Source: Streptomyces viridiviolaceus | GTDB taxonomy: Bacteria > Actinomycetota > Actinomycetes > Streptomycetales > Streptomycetaceae | NCBI RefSeq assembly: GCF_014650995.1 | Contig: NZ_BMWA01000022.1 | Span: forward strand, 1 to 64,000 | DNA: 64,000 nt | Direction of reading: 5' to 3' | Part shown: positions 7,711-16,573 of the stretch, one piece after another | Position numbering within the stretch: position 1 is the first letter of the stretch | Layout of the letters: every line of letters begins with the position of its first letter | Position numbers and translations under genes: made by a program | Notes under the pieces: generated by a model | The model's database searches: none | What the model saw: the letters and a program-made list of their open reading frames with translations, nothing else | Told to the model about the DNA's origin: nothing

Positions 7711-7941
7711 ATGGCCCTGTTCAAGAAGCGCACGGTCGGAAAGCCGGGCGAGTGGTACTACTGCCTGGAGCACAAGAAGGTCGAGGAGGGGCCGGAATGC
7801 CCGGCCAAGAACCGCTTCGGGCCGTACGCGTCCCGCGCGGAGGCCGAGCACGCGATGGAGACCGCCCGCGAGCGCAACCTCGAATGGGAGAACGACCCCA
7901 AGTGGCACGACGCCCCGGCCACGCGCGGGGACGACGACTGA
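7711..7941 (+). CDS. Conserved small actinobacterial protein, function unknown
   Basis: A 76-residue acidic protein with two cysteines (YYCLEHKKV and PECPAKN) and a conserved-looking aromatic core (GEWYYCLEHKKVEEGPECP, GPYASRAEAEHAME). The layout resembles small zinc- or SPOR-like domains, but I cannot assign one. A strong AAAGGAG ribosome-binding site lies 7 bases before the ATG. It is divergent from map with 59 bases between. Confidence 0.75.
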   Translation: MALFKKRTVGKPGEWYYCLEHKKVEEGPECPAKNRFGPYASRAEAEHAMETARERNLEWENDPKWHDAPATRGDDD

Positions 7942-7944
7942 CCG

Positions 7945-8100
7945 GTCGGCCCGCCACGGCCGTCGGCGCCGCGGCTGCGCGCTTCTCGCGCAGCCGCACC
8001 GCGTGCAGGCCGGTCCGCACGTCGTACGTCATCAGCTTCGGCAGGCACAGCGCCGGCAGCTCCACCGCGCCCGCGCACAGCAGCCCGCCGGACCACCCGG
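7945..8100 (-). pseudogene. Coding remnant of an unidentified gene
   Basis: About 48 consecutive minus-strand codons (…CAGAVELPALCLPKLMTYDV…) have almost exclusively G or C in the third position, as real genes here do. No start lies upstream in coding-like sequence. The frame runs on without a stop into the antisense of the small gene at 7711-7941. It looks like the C-terminal part of a lost gene. The rest of the 288-base gap (8101-8229) shows nothing. Confidence 0.35.
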
Positions 8101-8229
8101 GAGGCCTGCCGGGTGGAGAGGCCGGGCAGCAGTGCGCAGGCCCGAGGGGGCTGCGGAGCCGTCGGTCACGGGGCTCGTGGTCGACCGGGGGCAACCGGTG
8201 TGCGCGGCGGCCTCCACTCGCCCCCTCCC

Positions 8230-8832
8230 TCACCAGCGGGGCGGGGGCGGGGCCGTCAGGTGGTCTGCGAGACGGGAGAGGAAGGAGCGGACACGAGGGC
8301 GGCTCCGTGGGGGTGGCACCGCGTTCTCCCCGGCCGCCGCGCTGACCAGGTGCTGCACCGTGTCCAGGTCCAGCTCGGCGCCCTCCGGCACGGTCAGCGT
8401 CTCGTGCGCCATCGCCGTCAGCTCCCGTTCACCGGAACCCAGCGCCAGCACCGTCGCCCCGGCCCGCCGGGCGTCGTGCACCCGCTCCAGGAGCGGCGCG
8501 CCGGGAGCGTCGGGCGTCACCACCAGCAGGGTCTCCCCGCGCCGGGCCGCCGCGAGCCGGCCCAGCCCCACCGCCAGATGCGCGGGATCCGAGGGGCGCG
8601 CGTCGTGCCGCACGAGGGTGGGGGCCAGCTCCGGGGTCCCCGACCAGGCGGCCTCGTCCACCAGGTGCGCCGCCAGGTGCCACGGCTCGTGGCCGGCGGT
8701 GCCCACCAGCAGCAGCCCGCCCCCGTGCGAGACCACCGATCCCCGCAGCGTCCCCGCGAACCTCCGGGTGGCCCCCAGCCACTCGGTCCCGGCGAGCACT
8801 TCCCGCAGCAGCGCGACCCGTACGGCGTCCAT
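8230..8832 (-). CDS. SIS-like domain protein, function unknown
   Basis: A 200-residue protein whose core (GGGLLLVGTAGHEPWHLAAH, GETLLVVTPDAPGAP, GATVLALGSGERELTAMAH) has the alternating strand-loop pattern of SIS/phosphosugar-binding domains. The C terminus is basic and proline-rich. Neither a strong ribosome-binding site nor a recognisable partner gene is present. GTG six bases upstream is an alternative start. The true ligand is unknown. Confidence 0.6.
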   Translation of the reverse strand: MDAVRVALLREVLAGTEWLGATRRFAGTLRGSVVSHGGGLLLVGTAGHEPWHLAAHLVDEAAWSGTPELAPTLVRHDARPSDPAHLAVGLGRLAAARRGETLLVVTPDAPGAPLLERVHDARRAGATVLALGSGERELTAMAHETLTVPEGAELDLDTVQHLVSAAAGENAVPPPRSRPRVRSFLSRLADHLTAPPPPRW

Positions 8833-8896
8833 GCGCACGCATCCTGCCGCAACCCGCGCCGTCCGGCCCGGATTTCGCCCCGGATTCGCCCGACCC

Positions 8897-9036
8897 GGCG
8901 AAGGCGCCGCAGGCGTCCCGGCCGGTGAAGCGGTGGCTGTCCGCCCAGGTGGCCGACCGGCCGTCGGCGAGGTCGCCCCAGGAGTGCGGGCCGCAGCCGT
9001 CGTGGACGGCGCCCGGGGCCTCCTCGGCGTGCAGGG
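8897..9036 (-). pseudogene. Fragment of a pullulanase-associated (PUD/CBM41-like) domain
   Basis: The minus strand encodes SWGDLADG-x5-WADSHRFTGRDACGAFA, matching AWGDLADG-x5-WPDSHPFTGRDAYGAFA of the pullulanase at 38505-43907. At the DNA level 8897-8982 aligns without gaps to 40762-40847 with 79 of 86 bases equal by my hand count. Matching fades upstream (HAEEAPG against HYKRADG) and ends sharply after GAFA. Key tryptophans are lost upstream and no complete frame remains. It is a decayed partial duplicate. The rest of the 8833-9171 gap contains nothing else recognisable. Confidence 0.75.
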
Positions 9037-9171
9037 CGCCGGTCGTCGAGGCAGGCATCGCGCTCGCCAGCCTCCCGGCGGAGCCGACGGCGACCGCCTC
9101 GCGGCGCGCGGCCGGGCCGGCGGGGCGCACCCGGACCGGTGGGGCGGCCGGGGCGGACGTAGGGTCGGCCC

Positions 9172-9885
9172 ATGACCACTAGCGACAGTGCACAGCAGTC
9201 CGCGAAGGCCCCCGCCAAGGACCCCTGGGACCTGCCCGACGTCTCCGGACTCGTCGTCGGCGTGCTCGGCGGCACCGGCCCCCAGGGCAAGGGACTGGCC
9301 TACCGCCTCGCCAGGGCCGGCCAGAAGGTGATCGTCGGCTCCCGGGCCACGGAGCGCGCGCAGGCCGCCGCCGAGGAGCTCGGGCACGGCGTCGAGGGCG
9401 CCGACAACGCCGAGACCGCCCGCCGCAGCGACGTCGTGATCGTCGCCGTGCCCTGGGAGGGACACGGCAAGACACTGGAATCGCTGCGCGAGGAGCTGGC
9501 CGGCAAGCTCGTCGTGGACTGCGTGAACCCCCTCGGCTTCGACAAGAAGGGCGCCTACGCGCTGAAGCCGGAGGAGGGCAGCGCCGCCGAGCAGGCCGCC
9601 GCCCTGCTGCCGGACAGCCGGGTCACCGCCGCCTTCCACCACCTGTCGGCGGTCCTGCTGCAGGACCCGGCGATCGAGGAGATCGACACCGATGTGATGG
9701 TGCTGGGCGAGGAGCGGGCCGACGTGGAGATCGTGCAGGCCCTCGCCGGACGCATCCCCGGCATGCGCGGGGTCTTCGCGGGACGGCTGCGCAACGCCCA
9801 CCAGGTGGAGTCGCTGGTCGCCAACCTGATCTCCGTCAACCGCCGCTACAAGGCACACGCCGGGCTCCGCGTGACGGACGTATGA
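9172..9885 (+). CDS. npdG: F420-dependent NADP oxidoreductase (NpdG/Fno)
   Basis: A 237-residue cytosolic enzyme that exchanges hydride between NADP(H) and coenzyme F420. The Rossmann motif GVLGGTGPQGKG is at about residues 29-40, then VGSRATERA (the Ser-Arg pair reads the NADP phosphate), VVIVAVPWEGH and VDCVNPLGFDKKG. Actinobacteria use it to supply reduced F420 to many reductases. The genes around it do not suggest a specific partner. Confidence 0.92.
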   Translation: MTTSDSAQQSAKAPAKDPWDLPDVSGLVVGVLGGTGPQGKGLAYRLARAGQKVIVGSRATERAQAAAEELGHGVEGADNAETARRSDVVIVAVPWEGHGKTLESLREELAGKLVVDCVNPLGFDKKGAYALKPEEGSAAEQAAALLPDSRVTAAFHHLSAVLLQDPAIEEIDTDVMVLGEERADVEIVQALAGRIPGMRGVFAGRLRNAHQVESLVANLISVNRRYKAHAGLRVTDV

Positions 9886-9950
9886 GGCGATGGGGGACAC
9901 TGGTGGGCACAAGCAGTGCCCGCACGTGTCCCCCGACAGGAGCCCCTTCC

Positions 9951-10139
9951 ATGCCCCGTCTCGCCCTCTACGCCCTGATCGTCTGCGCCCTCGCCGTGGT
10001 CGCCGCCGTCGTCTCCTTCGTGGAGGGAACCGTCCTGATCGGCGTCGTGTGGGTGCTGCTGGCGGGGCTGTCGTCCAACATGTGCTGGTACTACGTCAAG
10101 CGCGGGCGGGCCGTGCGGCGCGAGTCCGTCACGGGCTGA
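9951..10139 (+). CDS. Small membrane protein, two predicted helices
   Basis: A 62-residue protein with a first hydrophobic helix (LYALIVCALAVVAAVVSFV) and a second (TVLIGVVWVLLAGLSSNMCWYYV), ending in a basic tail RGRAVRRE that should face the cytoplasm. The start follows ACAGGAG by 9 bases. Its last 11 bases overlap the 3' end of the convergent protease gene. No family recognised. Confidence 0.7.
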   Translation: MPRLALYALIVCALAVVAAVVSFVEGTVLIGVVWVLLAGLSSNMCWYYVKRGRAVRRESVTG

Positions 10140-10926
10140 CCGAGCAGATCTCGGCCGTCTGCCAGAAGCGGAACAGCTCGAAGCCGCAGTACGAGTCGAA
10201 GTCGCTGATCCCCAGGGCGCGCAGGATCGTGTCGATCACGTCGAAGAACACGGCGTTCAGCGACGGGATCCACAGCAGCGCGAACACGATCAGCAGCCCG
10301 AAGGGCGCGAGCGGCTCCAGCTGCCGCCGGACGTTGTACGACAGCCAGGGCTCGATCACCCCGTAGCCGTCCAGGCCCGGCACCGGCAGGAAGTTCAGGA
10401 TCGCGGCCGTGACCTGGAGCAGGGCCAGGAAGGCCAGCGCGAACCGGAAGTCGCGCGGCACGCCGTCCAGCGCGTCCAGCCAGAACGGGGCCGTGCACAC
10501 CGCGGCGAACAGCACGTTCGTCAGCGGACCCGCCGCGGAGATCAGACTGTGCCGCCAGCGCCCGCGGATGCGGCCGCGCTCGATGAAGACGGCACCGCCC
10601 GGCAGACCGATGCCGCCCATGATCACGAAGATCACGGGGAGCACGATGCTCAGCAGGACGTGCGTGTACTTCGCCGGGTTCAGCGTGAGGTAGCCCTTCG
10701 CGCCGACCGAGATGTCGCCGCTGTGCAGGGCGGTGCGCGCGTGCGCGTACTCGTGCAGGCACAGGGACACGACCCAGGCCGCCGTCACGAACAGGAACAC
10801 GGCCAGACCGGGCTGTTCGGCGAACCCGGTCCAGGTGGCCCAGCCGGTGACCGCCGTGACGGCCAGGATCCCGACGAAGACGGGACTGATCCGCCGGTCG
10901 CCGGGGCGGATGGTGGCGGTGGTCAT
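10129..10926 (-). CDS. Site-2-protease family (M50) membrane metalloprotease
   Basis: A 265-residue integral membrane zinc protease. The zinc motif HEYAH is at residues 58-62 within a hydrophobic helix and the third ligand motif NFLPVPGLDG is at residues 178-187, with about six membrane segments. It lacks PDZ and CBS domains, so it belongs to the minimal M50 (Rv1417/SpoIVFB-like) group. Substrates are unknown; such proteases usually cut membrane-bound regulators. AGGAG lies 9 bases before the ATG. No anti-sigma factor is adjacent. Confidence 0.92.
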   Translation of the reverse strand: MTTATIRPGDRRISPVFVGILAVTAVTGWATWTGFAEQPGLAVFLFVTAAWVVSLCLHEYAHARTALHSGDISVGAKGYLTLNPAKYTHVLLSIVLPVIFVIMGGIGLPGGAVFIERGRIRGRWRHSLISAAGPLTNVLFAAVCTAPFWLDALDGVPRDFRFALAFLALLQVTAAILNFLPVPGLDGYGVIEPWLSYNVRRQLEPLAPFGLLIVFALLWIPSLNAVFFDVIDTILRALGISDFDSYCGFELFRFWQTAEICSVSP

Positions 10927-11167
10927 GGGAGGGCTCCTGGGCTCGCGATGCTCTCGACGGGAAGGGGTCCGACCGTACCGGTGCTGTGGGGGGAACGTCA
11001 TGCGGCCGGTGCGGGTTCCTGGCCACGGTGCCGTCACCGCGCCGCGCGCCGGTACCCTCCCGGCCCGCCGCCGGCGCCTCCAGGCCCCCGGACGGTGCCC
11101 ACGCCCCCGGCGACGCGGTTCATGCGGGCGTAAACCCAGGGGCGGGAGCGGGGCGCCGCCAGGGACA

Positions 11168-14100
11168 ATGGTCCGCGTGCGCTATCGCATCCTCGGCACC
11201 ACCCAGGCACTCCGTCCCGACGGCACCGTCGTCCCGGTCGGCGGGGCGCGGCTGCGCGCCCTGCTGACCGTGCTTGCCCTCCGAACCGGCCGCACCGTGC
11301 CGGCGGGCCTGCTGGTGGAGGAGGTGTGGGGCGGCGACCCGCCCGCCGACGCGCCGGGTGCCCTGCAGGCGCTCGTCGGCCGGCTGCGCCGGGCGCTCGG
11401 CGCGGACGCGGTCGCCTCCGAGGACGGCGGCTACCGGCTCACCGCCGTCCCCGACGACATCGACCTGCACCGCTTCGACCGGCTGGCCGGCGAGGGCACC
11501 CGCGCCCTCGCCGACGGCGACCCCGCCAAGGCGGCCGTCGTCCTCGACGACGCGCTCACCCTGTGGCGCGACCCCGCGCTCTCCGACCTGCCCGACCGCA
11601 CCGCCGAGGCGGCCCGCTGGGAGACCCGGCACCTGGATGCGCTGCGCGCCCGCCACACCGCCGCCCTCGACCTCGGCCACGCCGAGCAGTCCCTGCCCGA
11701 GCTGACCGCCCTGTGCGACGGCCACCCGCTGGACGAACCCCTCCAGGCGCTGCGGCTGCGCGCCCTGCGCGACACCGGCCGCACGGCCGAGGCGCTGGCC
11801 GCCTACGACGACGTGCGACGGCTGCTCGCGGACCGGCTCGGCACCGACCCGGGACCCGAACTGCGGGCGCTGCACGCCGGACTGCTGCGGACGGAACCGG
11901 TCGCCGCGCCCGCCGCCCCGGCCCCGGGCGATGCCCCCGGCGCCCGCCCCCGCGGCAACCTGCGCGCCCGCCTCACCTCCTTCGTCGGCCGGGACGCCGA
12001 CGTCGAGGCGCTCCGCGCCGACCTGGCGACCGCACGGCTCGTCACCCTGCTCGGGCCCGGAGGCGCCGGCAAGACCCGGCTGTCGCTGGAGACCGCCGAG
12101 GCCGCCGGGGACGCCGTCCGCGACGGCGTCTGGCTGGCCGAGCTCGCCCCGGTCGACGACCCGGAGGCGGTACCAGAGGCCGTGCTCACCGCCGTCGGCG
12201 CCCGCGAGACCGTGCTGTACGGCGCCGGCGCCGAGGAGATGCGCGCCGTCGCCGACCGCAACAGCACGGCCGTCGAGCGCCTCGTCGAGCACTGCGGCAG
12301 GCGCCGCATGCTGATCGTCCTCGACAACTGCGAGCACGTCGTCGACGCGGCGGCCCGCCTCGCCGAGGAGCTGCTCGCCCACTGTCCGGGGCTGACCGTC
12401 CTCGCCACCAGCCGCGAACCCCTCGGCGTCCCGGGGGAGCTGCTGCGTCCGGTCGAGCCGCTGCCCGAGCCGGCCGCACTCCGGCTCCTCGCCGACCGGG
12501 GCGCCGCGGCCCGCCCCGGCTTCCGCATCGAGGCCGACGAGGAGACCGCGGCGGCGTGCGCCGAGATCTGCCGCCGCCTCGACGGCCTGCCGCTCGCCAT
12601 CGAACTGGCCGCCGCCCGGCTGCGCATGCTGACCCCGCGTCAGATCGCCGACCGGCTCGACGACCGTTTCCGCCTGCTCACCTCCGGCAGCCGCACCGTC
12701 CTGCCCCGGCAGCAGACGCTCCGCGCGGTCGTCGACTGGTCCTGGGACCTGCTGGACGCCGACGAGCGGGACGTGCTGTGCCGGCTCTCGGTGTTCGCGG
12801 GCGGCTGCGACCTCGCCGCCGCCGAGGCCGTGTGCGGGCCCGCCGCCCTGGAGGCGCTCGGGTCACTCGTCGACAAGTCCCTGGTGGTGGCCGCTCCGTC
12901 GGGCGACGGGGAGATGCGCTACCGGCTCCTGGAGACCGTCGCCGAGTACGCGGGCGAGCGGCTCGACGAGGCCGGCGGGCGGGCCGAGGCCGAGCGCGCC
13001 CATCTGACGTACTACCGCGAACTCGCCCGCACCACGGACCCGTTGCTGCGCGGCTCCGGCCAGCTCGCCGCCGTCGAGCGGCTGGAGCGGGAGTACGAGA
13101 ACCTGCGCACCGCCCTGCGGCACGCCGTCGCCGAGCGCGACGAGCAGGAGGCGCTGTGCCTGGTGCTGTCGCTGGCCTGGTACTGGCAGCTGCGTGACCT
13201 GCGCATCGAGGCCCGCGGCTGGTGCAAGGAGGCGATGGCCCTCGGCCCGGACCCGTTCGACGAGCCGGTCCGGCCGGCCGCCCCGGTGTGGCAGCGGTGC
13301 ACGGAGGCACCTCCTCCGATGACCGGCGAGATCCTCGCCGAGGCCCGGCGCGGCGTGCACCTGGCCCACCTCGCCTGCATGGACACCGAGCTGGACGCCT
13401 GGCAGAACCCGCAGGCCCAGCGGAAGCTGCGGATCATCGCGCGCACCTACGAACCCGGGATGCCGCAGACCTGCCGCAGCCCCGGCATGCTCTGGTTCTT
13501 CGCGGTGATGCTCACCGGCGACATGGAGCGGCTGCGCACGATCATGGACGCCTCCGTGCGGACCTGCCGCGAGACCCCGGGCTTCGAGTGGGACCTGGCC
13601 GGAAGCCTGCAGATGCGCGCCAACCTCCTCGCCAACCGCACCGACTGGGCGGGCGACGCCGCCCGCGACGCCGACGAGTCGCTGGAGATCTACCGGCGGC
13701 TCGGCGACATCTGGGGCACCGCCGAGGCGCTGTCCGCCCGCGCCGAGGCCCGCGAACGCAAGGGCGACTACCTGCTCGCCGCCGCCGACTACGAGGCCGC
13801 CGCCGAGCACGCCGAGCGGCTCGGCGCGCACGGTCAGGTGGACGTGCTCGGCGCCCGGCTCGGCAGCGCGCTGCTGGAGGCCGGACAGACCGAGCGGGGG
13901 GAGCGCATCCTGCGCGAGGTGATCGACCGGTCGGAGGGCGGCGTGCACAACGGGGCCATGCCCGCCGCCCGGCTGTTCCTCGCCGGATGGCTCGGCATGA
14001 CCGACCGCATCGCCGAGGCGCGCGAGCAACTGCGGCTGCTGCGGGAGCAGTTCACCATCGCGCACTTCGTGGTCTTCGACGCCTTCATCCTCGCGGCGGA

Positions 14101-14464
14101 GTCCTGGCTCAGCGCGCTGGAAGAGCACTACGACGACGCCCTGGACAAGGTCAGGCGGGCGCTGGCGCGGGCCGAGGACCCGTTGGCCACGGCCGTCGCG
14201 CCGCACATGCGCTCCGCCTACCTGGTGATCGCCGCGATGTCGCTGGCCCGCGTCGACGGCGGACGCCGGGCCCGGGACGCCGCCCGGTGCATCGGCGCCG
14301 CCGCCGCGATGCTGCCGCCCGGCCATGTCACGACGGGCCTGGAACGGCACGGGTGGGCCCGTGCCGTCGAACGCACCCGGGACGCGCTGGGCGCCGAGGC
14401 GTACGGGGCCGCGTACGCCGAGGGCGGCGGCCTCTCCCCGCAGGAGGCCGCCGCCCTGGTCTGA
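11168..14464 (+). CDS. SARP/AfsR-type regulator with BTAD, NB-ARC ATPase and TPR-like region
   Basis: 1,098 residues. An OmpR-type winged helix (residues 1-95) and a BTAD domain (about 95-245) are followed by an STAND ATPase with Walker A GPGGAGKTR near residue 297, Walker B LIVLDNCEHV near 383, and the NB-ARC motif LPLAIELAA near 476. The C-terminal half is helical TPR/LuxR-regulator-like and lacks a C-terminal LuxR helix-turn-helix. SARP proteins activate antibiotic clusters, but no biosynthetic cluster is here; the 3' neighbour is a drug-type ABC exporter. The translated start could instead be GTG at 11177. Confidence 0.9.
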   Translation: MVRVRYRILGTTQALRPDGTVVPVGGARLRALLTVLALRTGRTVPAGLLVEEVWGGDPPADAPGALQALVGRLRRALGADAVASEDGGYRLTAVPDDIDLHRFDRLAGEGTRALADGDPAKAAVVLDDALTLWRDPALSDLPDRTAEAARWETRHLDALRARHTAALDLGHAEQSLPELTALCDGHPLDEPLQALRLRALRDTGRTAEALAAYDDVRRLLADRLGTDPGPELRALHAGLLRTEPVAAPAAPAPGDAPGARPRGNLRARLTSFVGRDADVEALRADLATARLVTLLGPGGAGKTRLSLETAEAAGDAVRDGVWLAELAPVDDPEAVPEAVLTAVGARETVLYGAGAEEMRAVADRNSTAVERLVEHCGRRRMLIVLDNCEHVVDAAARLAEELLAHCPGLTVLATSREPLGVPGELLRPVEPLPEPAALRLLADRGAAARPGFRIEADEETAAACAEICRRLDGLPLAIELAAARLRMLTPRQIADRLDDRFRLLTSGSRTVLPRQQTLRAVVDWSWDLLDADERDVLCRLSVFAGGCDLAAAEAVCGPAALEALGSLVDKSLVVAAPSGDGEMRYRLLETVAEYAGERLDEAGGRAEAERAHLTYYRELARTTDPLLRGSGQLAAVERLEREYENLRTALRHAVAERDEQEALCLVLSLAWYWQLRDLRIEARGWCKEAMALGPDPFDEPVRPAAPVWQRCTEAPPPMTGEILAEARRGVHLAHLACMDTELDAWQNPQAQRKLRIIARTYEPGMPQTCRSPGMLWFFAVMLTGDMERLRTIMDASVRTCRETPGFEWDLAGSLQMRANLLANRTDWAGDAARDADESLEIYRRLGDIWGTAEALSARAEARERKGDYLLAAADYEAAAEHAERLGAHGQVDVLGARLGSALLEAGQTERGERILREVIDRSEGGVHNGAMPAARLFLAGWLGMTDRIAEAREQLRLLREQFTIAHFVVFDAFILAAESWLSALEEHYDDALDKVRRALARAEDPLATAVAPHMRSAYLVIAAMSLARVDGGRRARDAARCIGAAAAMLPPGHVTTGLERHGWARAVERTRDALGAEAYGAAYAEGGGLSPQEAAALV

Positions 14465-14481
14465 GCCGTGCCGTCGGCCGG

Positions 14482-15342
14482 TCAGCTCTTCGTCCGGAAC
14501 TTGTGGATGGCGACCGGCGCCATGACCGCCGTCAGGGCCACGGACCAGCCGAGCGTCAGCCACAGGTCGTGCGCGACCGGACCGCCCACCATCAGGCCGC
14601 GCGCGGCGTCGGCGAGGTTCGACAGCGGGTTGTAGTCGGTGAACGCCTGCAGCCAGCCCGGCATGGAACCGGGCGGTGCGAAGATCGACGAGCCGAACTG
14701 GAGCGGCATCAGCACCAGGAAGCCCATCGCCTGCACGGACTGCGCGTTCTTCATCGTCACACCGAGGGTGAGGAAGATCCACATCAGGGCGGAGCCGAAC
14801 AGCACCGACAGCCCGACCGAGGCCAGCAGACCGCCCCAGTTGGTGATGTCGAAGCCCACCAGGACGCCGACGATCAGCAGGACCGCCGTGGCGAACAGCA
14901 TCCGCAGCAGCTCCACCGCGATCTTGGCGAACAGCACGGAGCCGCGCCCGATCGGCAGGGACCGGAAGCGGTCCATGACACCGGAGTTGAAGTCCTGGTT
15001 GAAGCCGGTGCCGACGCCCTGGGCCATGTTCATGCCCATCATGGCCATCAGGCCGGGCACGACGTACTGCACGTACTGCTGCTGGCCGCCGCCGAGCGAC
15101 TGCCCGATGGAGCCGCCGAAGACGTACACGAACAGCAGGGTGAAGACGATCGGGAAGAGCAGGGCGTCGAACATCGACTCGGGGTCCTGCCGGATCCACA
15201 GCAGGTTCCGGCGCACCAGCGCGCTGGTGTGCCACAGGTGCCCGCGCAACGGGATACGGGCGTCGGCGGTCACGGTGGTGGGGGAAGGGGCGGCGCGAAG
15301 CGGCTCGCTCAGGGTGGCGGTGGACGAGGGACGGGCGCTCAT
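14482..15342 (-). CDS. ABC-2 type (DrrB-like) drug export permease
   Basis: A 286-residue integral membrane protein with six hydrophobic segments, a basic cytoplasmic N terminus of about 45 residues and the DrrB/ABC-2 signature MDRFRSLPIGRGSVL, ending DYNPLSNLADAARGLM. It forms an exporter with the ATPase encoded directly upstream: the two genes overlap by four bases (ATGA), so they are translationally coupled. The gene is convergent with the SARP regulator, 17 bases apart. Confidence 0.92.
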   Translation of the reverse strand: MSARPSSTATLSEPLRAAPSPTTVTADARIPLRGHLWHTSALVRRNLLWIRQDPESMFDALLFPIVFTLLFVYVFGGSIGQSLGGGQQQYVQYVVPGLMAMMGMNMAQGVGTGFNQDFNSGVMDRFRSLPIGRGSVLFAKIAVELLRMLFATAVLLIVGVLVGFDITNWGGLLASVGLSVLFGSALMWIFLTLGVTMKNAQSVQAMGFLVLMPLQFGSSIFAPPGSMPGWLQAFTDYNPLSNLADAARGLMVGGPVAHDLWLTLGWSVALTAVMAPVAIHKFRTKS

Positions 15343-16364
15343 ACGGCGACCTCCTGGCGGGCGTCGGCGGGCTCGGCGTCCTGCGGGGCACTGGCGCGGT
15401 GGCCGGTGAGGGACAGGAAGACCTCGTCCAGGCTGGGCAGTTCGGTGGTGACGGAGGCGAGCGTGATGCCGCGCGCGGTGACCGCGCCGACCACGGCGGT
15501 CAGCTGCTCGTCACTGAGGATCGGGACCAGGACGGCACCGCGTTCGGCGTCCACGGTGGAGGAGGCGAGCCCGGTGATGCCCAGCTCGTCCAGGTGGGCG
15601 GCGAGCGGACGCAGGTGCAGCGGGTCGGCCGGGCGGACCCGCAGGGTGCGGCCACCGACCTTCGCCTTCAGCTCCTCGATGCCGCCCTTGGCGATGACCT
15701 TGCCGCGGTCGACGACGGTCAGCTCGGAGGCGAGCTGCTCTGCCTCCTCCATGTACTGCGTGGTGAGCAGCACGGTGACGCCGTCGCCGACCATGCGCTT
15801 GACCTCGTCCCACACCTCGTTGCGGGTACGCGGGTCCAGGCCGGTGGTGGGCTCGTCCAGGTAGAGGACGGCCGGGCGGCCGATCATCGAGGCGGCCAGG
15901 TCGAGCCGCCGTCGCATACCGCCGGAGTAGGTGGCGGCGGGGCGCTTGGCGGCCTCGGTGAGCGAGAACCGCTCCAGCAGCTCGTCGGCACGCGCGCGTG
16001 CGTCCTTGCGGGACAGGTCCAGCAGCCGGCCGATCAGGTACAGGTTCTCCCAGCCGGGTAGCTTCTCGTCCACGGAGGCGTACTGCCCGGTGAGCCCGAT
16101 CACCCGCCGCAGCTGCCGGGGCTGCCGTACGACGTCGTAGCCGGCGACGTGGGCCTGGCCGGCGTCGGGCGTGATGAGCGTGGACAGGATGCGCACGAGG
16201 GTGGTCTTGCCGGCGCCGTTCGGCCCGAGCACACCCATCACGGTGCCCTCGGACACGTCCAGGTCGACGCCGTCCAGTGCCTTGGTCTCGCCGTAGTGCT
16301 TGACCAGCCCCCGTACGGTGACCGCGCTGTTCGCGGCCTCGGGGTGGGTGTCGATTCGCGTCAT
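15339..16364 (-). CDS. Daunorubicin-resistance (DrrA-like) ABC transporter ATPase
   Basis: 341 residues from ATG at 16364; an in-frame start 30 bases upstream is less likely because homology begins near TVRGLVKHYGE. Walker A GPNGAGKTT is at residues 47-55, signature YSGGMRRRLD at 146-155, Walker B LYLDEPTTGLDP at 167-178, and the C-terminal extension after residue 230 is that of DrrA. Coupled to the permease by an ATGA overlap. The substrate is unknown; DrrA-type pairs export hydrophobic drugs. Confidence 0.93.
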   Translation of the reverse strand: MTRIDTHPEAANSAVTVRGLVKHYGETKALDGVDLDVSEGTVMGVLGPNGAGKTTLVRILSTLITPDAGQAHVAGYDVVRQPRQLRRVIGLTGQYASVDEKLPGWENLYLIGRLLDLSRKDARARADELLERFSLTEAAKRPAATYSGGMRRRLDLAASMIGRPAVLYLDEPTTGLDPRTRNEVWDEVKRMVGDGVTVLLTTQYMEEAEQLASELTVVDRGKVIAKGGIEELKAKVGGRTLRVRPADPLHLRPLAAHLDELGITGLASSTVDAERGAVLVPILSDEQLTAVVGAVTARGITLASVTTELPSLDEVFLSLTGHRASAPQDAEPADARQEVAV

Positions 16365-16518
16365 GACCACCACGGTGTCAGCGCCCGCCGACAAACCACC
16401 GACAGCCCGCCGACAGCACCGACGACTTCCCGACGAGCACCGCCCTCGCCGGTCGGGGAGCCGCGACGGCGAGCGGCCGGGCCCGTGAGAGCGGCACCGT
16501 GTTCAGGTGCAGAGGCAG

Positions 16519-16558
16519 CGCCGGCCCCGCCGACGGGGGAAGATCGGCGGGGCCGGCG
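16519..16558 (-). terminator. Strong hairpin terminator downstream of panB
   Basis: A perfect 15-bp GC stem (16519-16533 with 16544-16558; arm CGCCGGCCCCGCCGA) has a 10-base purine-rich loop. It lies just after the panB stop codon. Confidence 0.8.
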
Positions 16559-16573
16559 TCGTACCGCGATGGC

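Noticed and set aside
6737..9175. 812-codon plus-strand open frame
   Set aside because: It runs antisense to map and across the remnants, and its composition (Arg/Gly/Ala/Pro-rich) is that of a shadow frame in high-GC DNA.
12863..15391. 842-codon minus-strand open frame
   Set aside because: Antisense to the SARP regulator and out of frame with the real permease; no family motifs.
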